Source: CAYUIG01 sp964444685
GTDB lineage: Bacteria; Gemmatimonadota; Gemmatimonadetes; Longimicrobiales; RSA9
Reading direction: 5' to 3'
DNA length: 48,718 bases
Assembly: GCA_964444685.1 (NCBI GenBank)
Contig: CAYUIG010000025.1
Coordinates: 1-48,718 of the forward strand
Position numbers and translations under genes: made by a program. Of this stretch, positions 32,133 to 42,903 are shown in pieces; within the stretch, counting starts at the first letter, position 1; the number at the start of each line of letters is the position of its first letter. The notes under the pieces were generated by a model that worked only from the letters and a program-made list of their open reading frames with translations, did not search any database and was not told where the DNA came from.

Positions 32133-33874
32133 CCCGCCAGGTCCCTCACCGCTTCGGCGAGCATGCGGACCTTCACAGCGTCCGTTGCGCGCCCGCTTTC
32201 CGAACCGAGCCGCGACGCAAGGTCACGCAGCGCAGTTGCGCGCGCCGCGCCTGACGCTCTCTCTGCGGCCGTCAGGTCCGTGCGCGCCGCGGCAATACGA
32301 TCCGCGGCAAGCCCGCCATCCCGCTCGAGTTGATCGAGGTACGCACGCGCGAGCGCGAAGCTCGCCGGCCACACGATGTGCGGCTGTTCCTGCGCGTTGA
32401 GCTGCTCGAAGCGCACGGTGTTCGCCGCGTCGATCTCGTTCTGCGTGAGGTACGCACTCGGCGTGAGCTCGAGGATGTCGAGCCCGCGCGCGATCTCCGA
32501 GCTGACGATCACGCCGTTGTACCAGTACACCGACCACGAGCCGGCACTCGTGAGACGCCCGTCCTCGAGCGGGCCGCGGTCGAAGAACGCGATCTCGACC
32601 GGGTTGTCCGGATCCGTCCAGTCGAAGACGGAGATGCCGCCCTGGTACCATCCCTGGACCATCACTTCACGGCCCGGGATCGGAATGAGCGAGCCGTTGT
32701 GCGCGACGCAGTTCTCGAACTCCGTCTGCGCTGCGGGCATCTTGTAGTAGCTGTGGAACTTCATCTCGCCATTCTCGATCGTGAAGATGGCGTTGGCGCC
32801 CCACTCGTACTTGTCGGTCGCGCGGCAGCGCGCGCCCCTGCCGCCGCCCCACTCATCGGTGAACAGCACCTTCTTCCCGTCGTTGCTGAAGGTGGCCGAG
32901 TGCCAGAAGGAGAAGTTGGAGTCGGCCACGGCCGCGATGCGACGCGGGTTCGCGACATCGGAAATGTCCAGCAGCAGGCCGTACCCGCCACATGCACCGC
33001 CGGCGAGCCCAACGGCCGGATACGTGGTGATGTCGTGGCACTGGGTCGGGCCGCTGCGCCGCCGGTTGTTCTGCGGGCGGTTCTCCTGACCGGGCTCCGC
33101 GTGCCGCGGTGGTGCCTCGAGGTCGTGGAAGATGCGCGGCGAGCTGACGATCGCCGCCTTCGTGGGATCGGCCAGCGGCACGCGGATCACTTCGATGCGG
33201 AACAACGCCGAGTTCGGATCCTCGTCCGGCGCCATGGCAGAGCAGCCGGGCAGCTCGGACGGCGAGCGCACGCCGGCGGAACCCGATACGTAGATGTAGA
33301 CGTTCTGCGAATCCCTCGGATCGGACACGACCGTGTGCGTGTGCGAGCCGCGGCACGTCTGCACGTTCGCCACGTACTTCGGATTCGCGACATCGGTCAC
33401 ATCGAAGATGCGGATGCCGCGCAGCCGCTCGTGGCTCACCGAGTCCTGCACGCCCTGCGTACCGCAGTCGATGCGCCCCGACTGACCCTCACCCGACACG
33501 AACAGCAGGTTGCCGAAGACCGAAACATCGCTCTGCGACGCCGGGCATACGTAGGCATTGCGGAGCTGCGGCTTGCGCGGGTCCGTGATGTCCCAGACCT
33601 GGTAGCCGTTGTAGTTGCCCTGGTAGACCAGGTTGCCGCTGAAGGCGAGGTCCGAGTTGGTGACGCCGGTGAACGGCTCGGGCGACGGCGTGTTCGACAG
33701 CAGCCGCATGTTCCAGAGCGCCTGCTCGGCATCCAGGTACCCGGCGCGCAGACCGACACGCGGATCGGGATCGGGTCGGGTCGCCGACGGGGGAACCGTC
33801 GCCACTCCGGTGTTGGATGCGGAGGCGCAGGCGCCCGCGAGGAGCGCGGCCATGAGCACGGAAGAGAGTCTCAT
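32129..33874 (-). CDS. LVIVD-repeat lipoprotein (beta-propeller-like)
   Basis: 581 residues with a lipoprotein signal (MRLSSVLMAALLAGAC). Repeated blocks such as YNGYQVWDITDPRKPQLRNAYVCP, IRIFDVTDVANPKYVANVQTC, LLLDISDVANPRRIAAV and ISVFDWTDPDNPVEIAFFD are LVIVD repeats, expected to fold as a beta-propeller outside the cytoplasm. The C-terminal 90 residues are helical (ARAYLDQLERDGGLAADR). Its ATG overlaps the DUF305 gene's stop by 4 nt. Function is not established for this family; pairing with DUF305 suggests metal or redox-related envelope work. Cysteines are frequent. Confidence 0.85.
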   Translation of the reverse strand: MRLSSVLMAALLAGACASASNTGVATVPPSATRPDPDPRVGLRAGYLDAEQALWNMRLLSNTPSPEPFTGVTNSDLAFSGNLVYQGNYNGYQVWDITDPRKPQLRNAYVCPASQSDVSVFGNLLFVSGEGQSGRIDCGTQGVQDSVSHERLRGIRIFDVTDVANPKYVANVQTCRGSHTHTVVSDPRDSQNVYIYVSGSAGVRSPSELPGCSAMAPDEDPNSALFRIEVIRVPLADPTKAAIVSSPRIFHDLEAPPRHAEPGQENRPQNNRRRSGPTQCHDITTYPAVGLAGGACGGYGLLLDISDVANPRRIAAVADSNFSFWHSATFSNDGKKVLFTDEWGGGRGARCRATDKYEWGANAIFTIENGEMKFHSYYKMPAAQTEFENCVAHNGSLIPIPGREVMVQGWYQGGISVFDWTDPDNPVEIAFFDRGPLEDGRLTSAGSWSVYWYNGVIVSSEIARGLDILELTPSAYLTQNEIDAANTVRFEQLNAQEQPHIVWPASFALARAYLDQLERDGGLAADRIAAARTDLTAAERASGAARATALRDLASRLGSESGRATDAVKVRMLAEAVRDLAG

Positions 33875-34485
33875 CGGGACCTCGGGGAAGGGGAATCGGC
33901 GCCCTCGAGCGCCTCGAGCATCGACTGCATCCGATCGATCTCGCTGGTCTGATCCGCATACACGCCCGACGCGAACATGTAGACATCATCGTCCTGCGCA
34001 GCGCCGGCGGAGGCAAAGAGCTGATCGACCATCGCGATCGCGCCCTCGTGGTGGCGGATCATGAACGTCAGGAAGAGCCTGTCGAATTCGCGGCCGCGCG
34101 CACGGTCGAGCTGCGCCATCTCCTCATCGGTGAGCATGCCGGGCATGAGCATCGCGTGCTGCATCCCGTTCATCTCCATCATGAGATGCGTGGCATCGGC
34201 GGGCGGCACGCGCTCGCCGCGGTCCTCGAGCCACATCTGCATCAGGCGGATCTCATCGGCCTGACCGACGACAACCCGCTCCGCGAAGAGGCGCACCGCC
34301 TCACTGGCCCCGTGCGTCGGCGCCAGCCGTGCCATCTTCACGGCCTGCGCGTGGTGCGGGATCATGCCGGCCATGAAATGCACGTCGGCGTCCGAGTACG
34401 GCGCACGCGGCGGCGTGGGTGCGGGCAGCGAAGCGCTGGCGCATGCGCAGAGTAGAGCGGCCAGCGCGATGGGGGCTGACTTCAT
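33871..34485 (-). CDS. DUF305 lipoprotein
   Basis: 204 residues from ATG 34485, chosen because a lipoprotein signal follows (MKSAPIALAALLCAC). The ferritin-like DUF305 fold shows two HH motifs: MIPHHAQAVKMA and MIRHHEGAIAMV, with many Met/His residues in MMEMNGMQHAMLMPGM. DUF305 proteins are often found with copper-handling genes and may bind metals. Translationally coupled to the LVIVD gene. Metal binding is inference. Confidence 0.88.
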   Translation of the reverse strand: MKSAPIALAALLCACASASLPAPTPPRAPYSDADVHFMAGMIPHHAQAVKMARLAPTHGASEAVRLFAERVVVGQADEIRLMQMWLEDRGERVPPADATHLMMEMNGMQHAMLMPGMLTDEEMAQLDRARGREFDRLFLTFMIRHHEGAIAMVDQLFASAGAAQDDDVYMFASGVYADQTSEIDRMQSMLEALEGADSPSPRSR

Positions 34486-34551
34486 GGCGATCCGGGATCG
34501 TTGGAACGACGGAAGCCGCAAACTACGCGGCCGTGGAACGGATGGAAAGCG

Positions 34552-34947
34552 TCAGTCCATGCCGCCGGCCACAGCCGTGCCGGCGAGGAGGCGTCGGATG
34601 GTGTCGAGGAGCTCGCTGGGCGGGCACGGCTTCTCGAGATAGGCGTCACAGCCGGCCGCACGCGCCACACCGTGGCCGTCCTCTCGCACGAAGCCCGTGC
34701 ACGCGATGATGCGCACGTCGCCGAGCGCGGGGTCGTGCCGGATGCGGTGCGTGGCCGTGATTCCATCGAGGCCGGGCATCGACACGTTCATCACCACCAC
34801 GTCCGGGTGGTAGACCCGGGCCGTGGCCACGCCGCTCAGCCCATCGGCAGCCTGGAGCACAGCGAAGCCGTGGTGCTCCAGATACGCGGCGTAGATGTCG
34901 CGCGTCTCGCGGCTGTCATCCACGATCAGGACCGTGGGCGGTGTCAT
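34552..34947 (-). CDS. Receiver-only response regulator lacking the phosphoacceptor Asp
   Basis: 131 residues, a single receiver (CheY-like) domain. The acidic pair D10-D11 (LIVDD), T84 (ACTG) and K106 (LEKP) are present. At the phosphorylation position the sequence is VVVMNVSMPGLDG, with Asn54 (codon AAC) in place of Asp. It is probably a phosphorylation-independent pseudo-receiver. It overlaps the preceding receiver gene (ATGA), so the two are made together. A 66-bp gap separates it from the DUF305 gene. No output domain is present. Confidence 0.9.
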   Translation of the reverse strand: MTPPTVLIVDDSRETRDIYAAYLEHHGFAVLQAADGLSGVATARVYHPDVVVMNVSMPGLDGITATHRIRHDPALGDVRIIACTGFVREDGHGVARAAGCDAYLEKPCPPSELLDTIRRLLAGTAVAGGMD

Positions 34948-35315
34948 GCGGCCCGATCGAGCAGCCGGCGGACCTCGTCGCGGATATCGGCGAGGCGCGC
35001 GGGTTTGGCCATGTAGGCGTCGCAGCAGCCCGAGCCGAGAATCGTCCTGCGGTCCCCGGCGTTCGTGAACCCGGTCAGCACGAGGATCGGAATCGGCGGC
35101 CCGGGCGACTTCTTGAGCCAGCGGCCGGTTTCGATCCCGTTCATCGAGGGCAGGGCCAGGTCGAGGATCACGACGGCCGGGCGCGCCCGCGCGGCCTCCT
35201 CCAGCGCCTCCTCACCACGGCGGGCGGTCGACACCTCGTAATCCCGTGCGAAGACGTCCCGCAGGATCCTCAAAAGGTCCAGGTTGTCCTCGACGATCAG
35301 GATCCGCGCTTTCAT
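34944..35315 (-). CDS. Receiver-only response regulator (intact phosphosite)
   Basis: 123 residues, a single receiver domain: acidic pair E9-D10 (LIVEDN), phosphoacceptor D52 (VVILDLALPSMNG), T81 (VLTG) and K104 (MAKP). It has no output domain, so it probably acts through protein contacts as a CheY- or Spo0F-like relay. First gene of a coupled pair with the Asn54 pseudo-receiver, and divergent from the Ser/Thr kinase gene across a 104-bp gap. No histidine kinase gene is in the window. Confidence 0.9.
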   Translation of the reverse strand: MKARILIVEDNLDLLRILRDVFARDYEVSTARRGEEALEEAARARPAVVILDLALPSMNGIETGRWLKKSPGPPIPILVLTGFTNAGDRRTILGSGCCDAYMAKPARLADIRDEVRRLLDRAA

Positions 35316-35419
35316 CGGTGGAAACGCTCCCCGCGGTGGTTCTCCTGTGGCCGCGGCGCGGCCGTTCTCCGGGGTGGAGAATGGGCAAGGGGCGTGCCCC
35401 GAACGCGACGGAGAGCCGA
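35316..35419. other. Divergent regulatory gap between the receiver genes and the kinase operon
   Basis: 104 bp. It holds an inverted repeat TTCTCC (35365-35370)/GGAGAA (35376-35381) with a 5-bp loop, and GGGC/GCCC arms at 35383-35399. GGAGAG just upstream of 35420 is the Shine-Dalgarno of the kinase gene. No clear -35/-10 pair was found in this GC-rich stretch. Confidence 0.45.
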
Positions 35420-37441
<2,022 letters not shown>

Positions 37442-37442
37442 C

Positions 37443-38609
37443 GTGAGCCTCGACACCATGCCGGGCGCGCGGTGGCGCATTGCACTGGGATTCCAGTCCG
37501 ATGCCGGCCGCGCCCGGGAACGGAACGAGGACGCGTACGCCGTCTTCCTGCCGTACGAGGGTGAGGAGCGCACCACTTCGGTCGATGGGCTGTTCGCCGT
37601 CGCCGATGGGATGGGCGGTCACGAAGCGGGAGACTTCGCCAGCCGGTTTGCCGCCGATGCGCTGCTGCGCGCGGTCACGGTAGAGGGTGACCTCGATCTC
37701 GAGGCCACGTACCAGTGGATCAGCCGCGAGCTGCGGCGCATCGCGGTCGAGCGCGGGTCGAGTCACGGCATGGGCAGCACCATGACCGCGGCCATCCTGC
37801 GCGGTGACGTGCTCGATGTCGCGCACGTCGGTGATACGCGCCTCTACCGCCTGCGCGACAGACTCGAGCAGCTCACGCCCGATCACTCGTGGGTGGCCGA
37901 GCAGCAGCGCGCGGGCCTGCTGACGCCCGAGGAGGCGGCCGCACACCCGCGCCGCAACCTCCTCACGCAGTGCCTGGGCATCGGTCCCGACCTCAAGGTC
38001 TATCGCGCCGAGTACACGGTGGAGGAGGGGGACCGCTACCTGATCTGCTGCGACGGTCTCCACGGCCAGATCCCGGACCCCGTCATCGAGCGCGTGCTGC
38101 GCGACGAGACGGTGCCGCAGAAGGCCGTCCACCGCCTGGTCGAGATGGCCAACGAGACCGGCGGTCCCGACAACATCACCGCCGTCGTATTCGACTTGGC
38201 CCGCACGGCCGTGGTGTCGGACACGATGCCCGCCCTCGCGGTCACGCCGGCGCCCATGGACACGCCGGTCCCCGAGCTGGCGGCGGTCGAGATCCCGGTC
38301 GAAACGGCCGCGCCCCGCCGCCGCTGGTCCGTCCCGCTCATTGCCGCGGGCCTCGCGCTGGTGCTCGGCGCGGCCGGATGGTCCGCGTACGCCGGTTTTC
38401 TCGCTGATGATGGTGGAAGCACGGGAGTCGCGCCGGACACGTCGGCCGTCCGAGCCGATCCCGCGCCGGGCCCCAGCCCGGCAGACCAGAGCCGTCCCGC
38501 CGAATTGCCGGCGGATACGGCCGGGGCCCGAGCCGACAGCACGGGGAGCGCAGCCGCCGGGGGCGCGCCGCCTCAACCGAACCCGGATCGACAGGAGCCA
38601 CGCTCATGA
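37443..38609 (+). CDS. PP2C-family Ser/Thr phosphatase with C-terminal TM segment
   Basis: 388 residues from GTG 37443, 2 bp after the kinase stop and 8 nt from GGAG; ATG 37458 is an alternative. PP2C metal motifs are complete: RNEDAY, ADGMGGHEAGDFAS, GSTMTAA, HVGDTRLYRL, CCDGLHGQ and GGPDNITAVV. Residues about 297-318 (VPLIAAGLALVLGAAGWSAY) form a TM helix and a short Pro/Ala/Ser-rich tail follows outside. The enzyme should remove phosphate added by the kinase encoded just upstream. The stop overlaps the FHA gene start (ATGA). Confidence 0.92.
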   Translation: MSLDTMPGARWRIALGFQSDAGRARERNEDAYAVFLPYEGEERTTSVDGLFAVADGMGGHEAGDFASRFAADALLRAVTVEGDLDLEATYQWISRELRRIAVERGSSHGMGSTMTAAILRGDVLDVAHVGDTRLYRLRDRLEQLTPDHSWVAEQQRAGLLTPEEAAAHPRRNLLTQCLGIGPDLKVYRAEYTVEEGDRYLICCDGLHGQIPDPVIERVLRDETVPQKAVHRLVEMANETGGPDNITAVVFDLARTAVVSDTMPALAVTPAPMDTPVPELAAVEIPVETAAPRRRWSVPLIAAGLALVLGAAGWSAYAGFLADDGGSTGVAPDTSAVRADPAPGPSPADQSRPAELPADTAGARADSTGSAAAGGAPPQPNPDRQEPRS

Positions 38610-39124
38610 CCGACCTCGGCAAGACGAAGAAGCTCTGCCCGAACGGGCACCTGCTGGACCCGGCGTGGGAGGTGTGTCCCTACTGCCCCAGCGACCGCAT
38701 GCCTTCGCCCGAGCTGGCGAAGACGCTCAGGGTGGACGAGCACGCGCCGCCACCGCCGCCGCCCGCACCTGCGGCGCCGCGGAAGACGGAAATCATGGAT
38801 CGCCCGCCCTCGATCGATGGCGTGGGCTGGTTCGTGGGCACGAAGGACGGCAACCGCGGCCAGATGCACAAGATCGACACCGAGCGCACCACGGTCGGCG
38901 CGTCGGGTGACTGTGATGTCGTGATCAGCGGCGATCACGTCTCCGACCGTCACGCCAGCATGCGCTTCAAGGGCGGCGAGTTCGTCCTCACCGATCTCGA
39001 CAGCACGAATGGCACGTACGTGAACGGCGAGCGCATCACGCAGCACACGCTCTCCGACGGCGACGTCGTCGCCTTCGGTTCGTCGGAGTGGGTCTTCAAG
39101 CAGGTGACGTTCCAGACGCGCTAG
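38606..39124 (+). CDS. Zinc-ribbon/FHA-domain adaptor protein
   Basis: 172 residues. An N-terminal zinc-ribbon-like motif (C11, H15, C24, C27 in CPNGH...CPYC) is followed by two Thr sites in charged context (T40 in AKTLRVDE; T61 in RKTEIMD) that could be phosphorylated, then a Pro-rich linker. The FHA domain (about 74-168) has the pThr-binding features SDRHA and STNGTYVNGERI. The canonical GR near its start is replaced (VGASGDC). FHA proteins with N-terminal Thr sites switch state on phosphorylation in other bacteria (GarA/OdhI type). Start overlaps the PP2C stop. Confidence 0.9.
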   Translation: MTDLGKTKKLCPNGHLLDPAWEVCPYCPSDRMPSPELAKTLRVDEHAPPPPPPAPAAPRKTEIMDRPPSIDGVGWFVGTKDGNRGQMHKIDTERTTVGASGDCDVVISGDHVSDRHASMRFKGGEFVLTDLDSTNGTYVNGERITQHTLSDGDVVAFGSSEWVFKQVTFQTR

Positions 39125-39164
39125 GCTTCGCGCACAAGACACCGACACAGCGACGGAGGACACC

Positions 39165-40826
39165 ATGAGGAAATGGATCGTTGCACGAGGCCGCGCGTGG
39201 GCGTGCCTGCTGCTGCTCGCCGCGTTCGCGGCGCCGGCACGCAGCGCCGCGCAGGACCTCGACTCGCGTGCACGCGAGCGGCTCTACTACGAGGTGAAGC
39301 CCGCGGTCGTGATGGTCGTCACGACCATCCAGGGCACCGTCACGATTCTCGGCGAGACGTGGTCCAACGCCGGTCTCGCGGCGCCGGGCGACCTCGTGAT
39401 CGTCGGACAGGTCGTCGAACTCTCCGCGGCCGGTTCCGGCTTCATCGTGAGCCCGGACGGATACGTGGTCACGAACGGCCACGTCGTCCAGTGGTTCCAC
39501 GAGGCGAACGAGGACCAGCTCAAGAGCATGCTGCTCTACAGCGCGCTCGACAACGCCGGCTACTTCGCGCTCGAGGCCGCACGCCGCGGCGGCGGCGTCC
39601 TCACGGAGGACACGAAGTACCGGCTGATGGAGCGCCTGCTGCCGCACACGCAGGTCACGCTCAGCAAGGACCTCGACGTCTACCTCCAGAACTGGCACAG
39701 CCTGCCGGCGGAGGTGAAGGAGTACAGCGCGCCGATCCAGCCGTTCACGGGCAAGTTCGCCGTGATCGGTGCCAACCTGACGAACGGCAAGGACGTGGCC
39801 GTGCTGAAGGTCGAGGGTCGCGACCTGCCCACCATGCAGGTCGGTGACTCGCAGGCGATGCAGATCGGCAACGCGATCAGCGTGGCCGGCTATCCGGGCG
39901 TCGGCACCTTCCTCGACGTGCTCAACCTGAACACGCCGATGCAGGCCAGCTTCACGCGCGGACAGGTGTCGAGCCTCAAGGTGGACGTGAAGGGCCAGAG
40001 CCTGCTGCAGGTCGATGCCGGCATCTCCTTCGGCAACAGCGGCGGACCGGTCATCAACGACCAGGGCCTGGTTGTCGGTATGGCCACGCTCGGCGCGGCC
40101 AACACCGAGGCGTTCAACTTCGCGGTGCCGACGAACACCATCAACGAGTTCGTCCGTTCGTCCGGTCTCACGCCCTCCGCAGGTCTCTTCGACCAGCAGT
40201 GGCGCGCGGGCCTCGACCACTACTACCGCGGAATGGATCTCACCGCGAGTCGCCCCGCACAGGCGCGCGAGGCGTTCCAGTCCTCGATCGCTTCGTTCGA
40301 CGAGGTGCTGCGCATCCTGCCCGACCTGCCGGACGCGGTCTACCTGCGCCAGCAGGCGATTCGCCAGCGTGAGGCGCTGCCCACGTCGCAGCCCATGAAC
40401 TGGCTGCCCTGGGTCATCGGCGGCATCGTCGCCATCGGTCTGCTCCTCCTGATCATGGGCATGATGCGCAGGAAGGGCGCAGGTGCAGTTGCCGGCGCAC
40501 CGGCCATGGCCCGCAGCAAGAACGGCCGCGCGGCTCGCCTGGTCGTGCAGGCCGGCCCGCTCATGGGCAACAACTTCCAGGTCTCTGGCCAGGGGTTGAA
40601 GATCGGCCGCGACCCGGCCGCATGTCAGGTCGTCCTTGCCGAGCCGACCGTGTCGCGCGAACACGCCATGCTGTATGCTTCGGGCACGGACTCCGAGTTC
40701 GTTCTGAAGAACCTCAGTGGCACGAACGCCACCTTCGTGAACGACCGTGCGGTCCAGGAGACGACGCTGAAGCACGGTGACCGCATCAAGATCGGCAACA
40801 GCGTAATCGTCTTCGAAAAGACCTGA
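39165..40826 (+). CDS. Periplasmic trypsin-like (HtrA-type) protease with TM helix and cytoplasmic FHA domain
   Basis: 553 residues; GGAGG precedes the ATG. A signal peptide or anchor (about 10-29) is followed by an S1C-type protease domain with triad H106 (TNGHVV), D210 (KDVAVLKV) and S292 (SFGNSGGPVI). Its N-terminal half has an inserted helical region (112-190) not usual in HtrA, and there is no PDZ domain. A helical linker leads to a TM helix (414-434), positive residues (MMRRK) and an FHA domain (455-552: GRDPAACQVV, SREH, LSGTNATFVNDR). Thus the protease faces the periplasm and the FHA the cytoplasm, where it could read the kinase's phosphothreonine. 40 bp after the FHA adaptor gene. 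Confidence 0.9.
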   Translation: MRKWIVARGRAWACLLLLAAFAAPARSAAQDLDSRARERLYYEVKPAVVMVVTTIQGTVTILGETWSNAGLAAPGDLVIVGQVVELSAAGSGFIVSPDGYVVTNGHVVQWFHEANEDQLKSMLLYSALDNAGYFALEAARRGGGVLTEDTKYRLMERLLPHTQVTLSKDLDVYLQNWHSLPAEVKEYSAPIQPFTGKFAVIGANLTNGKDVAVLKVEGRDLPTMQVGDSQAMQIGNAISVAGYPGVGTFLDVLNLNTPMQASFTRGQVSSLKVDVKGQSLLQVDAGISFGNSGGPVINDQGLVVGMATLGAANTEAFNFAVPTNTINEFVRSSGLTPSAGLFDQQWRAGLDHYYRGMDLTASRPAQAREAFQSSIASFDEVLRILPDLPDAVYLRQQAIRQREALPTSQPMNWLPWVIGGIVAIGLLLLIMGMMRRKGAGAVAGAPAMARSKNGRAARLVVQAGPLMGNNFQVSGQGLKIGRDPAACQVVLAEPTVSREHAMLYASGTDSEFVLKNLSGTNATFVNDRAVQETTLKHGDRIKIGNSVIVFEKT

Positions 40827-40843
40827 ACGTGGAGAACTCAACG

Positions 40844-41719
40844 ATGACAGGCTCGACGAAGAGTCTGGGGCGGCTCGCGACCGCCGCAGCGATGGTGATG
40901 GGACTGCTCGTGCCCGGGGTCGCGCGGGCACAGGTGGGTGCACTCGGGGGTGCGGCCGGCGGTGCGTTCTCGGGAGACGATGCGGTGTCCCAGGGGCCCG
41001 TGTTCGGCGAGAGCGGCCTCGTGCTGGACCAGGGTGCGTGGAGCTTCGGCGGCTACTTCGGCCGCACGTCCGCGAGCTTCGACACCGAGTTCTTCGACCT
41101 CGAGTTCGGCTACAACCAGCTGATCGTCGGCGCCTTTTACGGACTGTCCGACAAGCTGAGCGTCGGTGCCGTGATTCCGTTCAGCTCGTGGAGCGCCGAG
41201 ACGCCCCTGGGCGATGCGGATGCGAGCGGCCTGGGCGACATCGCCGGCGTGCTGAAGTATCAGTTCGTGGAATCGGCTGATGGCAAGACGCACGTGGCCG
41301 CCATCGGCAACGTCTCGCTGCCGACCGGCGACGAGGAGGAAGCACTCGGTGCGGGCGATCCCGTCTTCGGCATTGGCGGCGCGCTCTCCCACGCTCTCTC
41401 GTCGGCGTCGCTGCACGCGAACGCAGGTGTGGGTTTCACCACCGGTGACAACAGCACGACCGTGCTCAGCTTCGGCGGCGGTGTGGTGTTCCCGGTTTCG
41501 CCGACGGTCATGCTGAGCGGTGAGCTGCTCGGCAATTCGTACGAGACTGAGGATTTTCTCGGTGAGAGCGAGCGGACCACGGTGTTCGATCTGGCTCCCG
41601 GCGCACGTTTCCGCGTCGGCAGCAGCACCTTCATCGATGCAGGCATCAACATCCCGCTCGACAATGAAAAGAGCGGGTATGACTGGGCCGCGATGATCGG
41701 AGTGTCGATCGTCCGGTAG
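40844..41719 (+). CDS. Outer-membrane beta-barrel-like protein of unknown function
   Basis: 291 residues; ATG 40844 has GGAG 9 nt upstream, better than the GTG at 40829. A signal peptide (about 1-29, cleavage near ARAQ) precedes a Gly-rich region and then alternating strands (AWSFGGYFGRTSASFD, LSVGAVIPFSSWSAE, VMLSGELLGNSYE, TFIDAGINIPLDN, AAMIGVSIVR) typical of small outer-membrane barrels or transporter-type porins. The C-terminal residue is Arg, not Phe. Only 17 bp separate it from the protease gene, so it is likely in the same operon; it may be a substrate or channel of the protease system. Confidence 0.8.
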   Translation: MTGSTKSLGRLATAAAMVMGLLVPGVARAQVGALGGAAGGAFSGDDAVSQGPVFGESGLVLDQGAWSFGGYFGRTSASFDTEFFDLEFGYNQLIVGAFYGLSDKLSVGAVIPFSSWSAETPLGDADASGLGDIAGVLKYQFVESADGKTHVAAIGNVSLPTGDEEEALGAGDPVFGIGGALSHALSSASLHANAGVGFTTGDNSTTVLSFGGGVVFPVSPTVMLSGELLGNSYETEDFLGESERTTVFDLAPGARFRVGSSTFIDAGINIPLDNEKSGYDWAAMIGVSIVR

Positions 41720-41722
41720 GAA

Positions 41723-42859
41723 TCAGTCCTGCGGCGCGCCCTGCGCCGCAGCGATGTGATCGAAGGCCTGGCCGACGCGCGCGAGTGCGTCGGCCAGGTC
41801 GTTTTCCGGGATGCCGATCCCGAAGCGCACGTGCCCCTCGACCGCGAAGTGCTCGCCCGGGACCACCAGCACGCTGTGGTCCGCGCGCAGCCGCTCCGCC
41901 AGTTCGCCCGACTTCACCGGCAGGTCATACCCGACGAAGCAGATCGCGCCCGCATCCGGCCGCTGCCAAGTGAAGCCGCCGCGCTGCGACAGCCACGACT
42001 CCAGTACCTCGAGTCCGCGCCGAATGTGCGTGCGCGTGCGCTCGAGGATCCTGGGACGCACGTCCGCGTGCAGTGCCATCCGCGCCAGTCTGTCGGTCAG
42101 ATCCCCCGGCGAGATCGTCGTGTAGTCCGTGCGCGCCCACAACGCCTCGGCGCTCGCCGGGTCCGATACCGTCCAGCCGATGCGCAGCCCCGGGAGCCCG
42201 TACGCCTTCGACAGTGACCCGGTCGCGATCACGCGCTCCGTCGTGCCGAAGAACGACGGCGTCTCCTCACGCTCGAGCTCCGCACCCGTGTACACCTCGT
42301 CCGCGAGGATCCACGCGCCCGTCCGCTCCGCAGCGGCGACGATCGCATCCCGACCTTCGGGCGCCAGCACCGACCCCGTGGGGTTGTTCGGGTTCGTTAC
42401 CACGATTGCGCGCGTCCGCTCGTTCACCGCCTTGGCGACGTCATCCGGATCCAGCTGCCAGCCCAGCTCCGGCCGCAGCGCGACTTCGCGCACCGTCGCG
42501 CCGAGCTGGCGCGCCAGACCGTTCGTCTGGAAGTACGCGGGGACCACGATCGCGACTTCGTCACCCGGGCGGATCAGCCGCCACATCGCCGCGAAGTTCG
42601 CCTCCGCGCTCCCGTTCGTTACCACCACACCCGCATCGGTCGCGCCGGGATACAGCGCCGCGATGCGCGCGCGCAGCTCGTCGGACCCGTTCGACTGCCC
42701 GTACCCCAGCAGCGTCCCGTCCAGCGCATCCTCGCCTGCCAGCGCGCACAGCTCGCCCACCGTCAGCGGGTGCACGCCGCTCTCCGACAGGTTGTAGTCC
42801 ACGCGGTACTCGTACGTGGACTGCCACCGTTCCATTGCGAATGGGATGAATTCTTTCAT
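41723..42859 (-). CDS. PLP-dependent aminotransferase (class I/II)
   Basis: 378 residues from ATG 42859; no clear Shine-Dalgarno but MKEFIPFAMERWQSTYEYRVDYNLSESG is a normal family start. PLP-fold motifs are present: TNPNNPTG (155-162), D187 and Y190 (LADEVYTG), Schiff-base K218 (SLSKAYGLPGLRIGW) and R226. C-terminal strands VRFGIGIPENDL close the fold. It resembles aspartate/capreomycidine-type aminotransferases; substrate unknown. Converges on the barrel protein gene with 3 bp between stops. Confidence 0.9.
   Translation of the reverse strand: MKEFIPFAMERWQSTYEYRVDYNLSESGVHPLTVGELCALAGEDALDGTLLGYGQSNGSDELRARIAALYPGATDAGVVVTNGSAEANFAAMWRLIRPGDEVAIVVPAYFQTNGLARQLGATVREVALRPELGWQLDPDDVAKAVNERTRAIVVTNPNNPTGSVLAPEGRDAIVAAAERTGAWILADEVYTGAELEREETPSFFGTTERVIATGSLSKAYGLPGLRIGWTVSDPASAEALWARTDYTTISPGDLTDRLARMALHADVRPRILERTRTHIRRGLEVLESWLSQRGGFTWQRPDAGAICFVGYDLPVKSGELAERLRADHSVLVVPGEHFAVEGHVRFGIGIPENDLADALARVGQAFDHIAAAQGAPQD
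41729..41751. terminator. Hairpin at a convergent junction
   Basis: CTGCGGCGC (41729-41737) and GCGCCGCAG (41743-41751) form a perfect 9-bp stem with a 5-nt loop. It lies in the last codons of the aminotransferase gene and just past the barrel gene's stop. It is suited to ending both transcripts, though there is no T-tract. Confidence 0.5.
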
Positions 42860-42903
42860 GGTCTGGACAACGTAGGCGGTCCCCTGCTCGATGCGAAAGG
42901 CGA

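Noticed and set aside
39096..40943. 615-codon minus-strand open frame opposite the protease gene
   Set aside because: Composition typical of antisense shadows in GC-rich DNA; no Shine-Dalgarno and no domain pattern.
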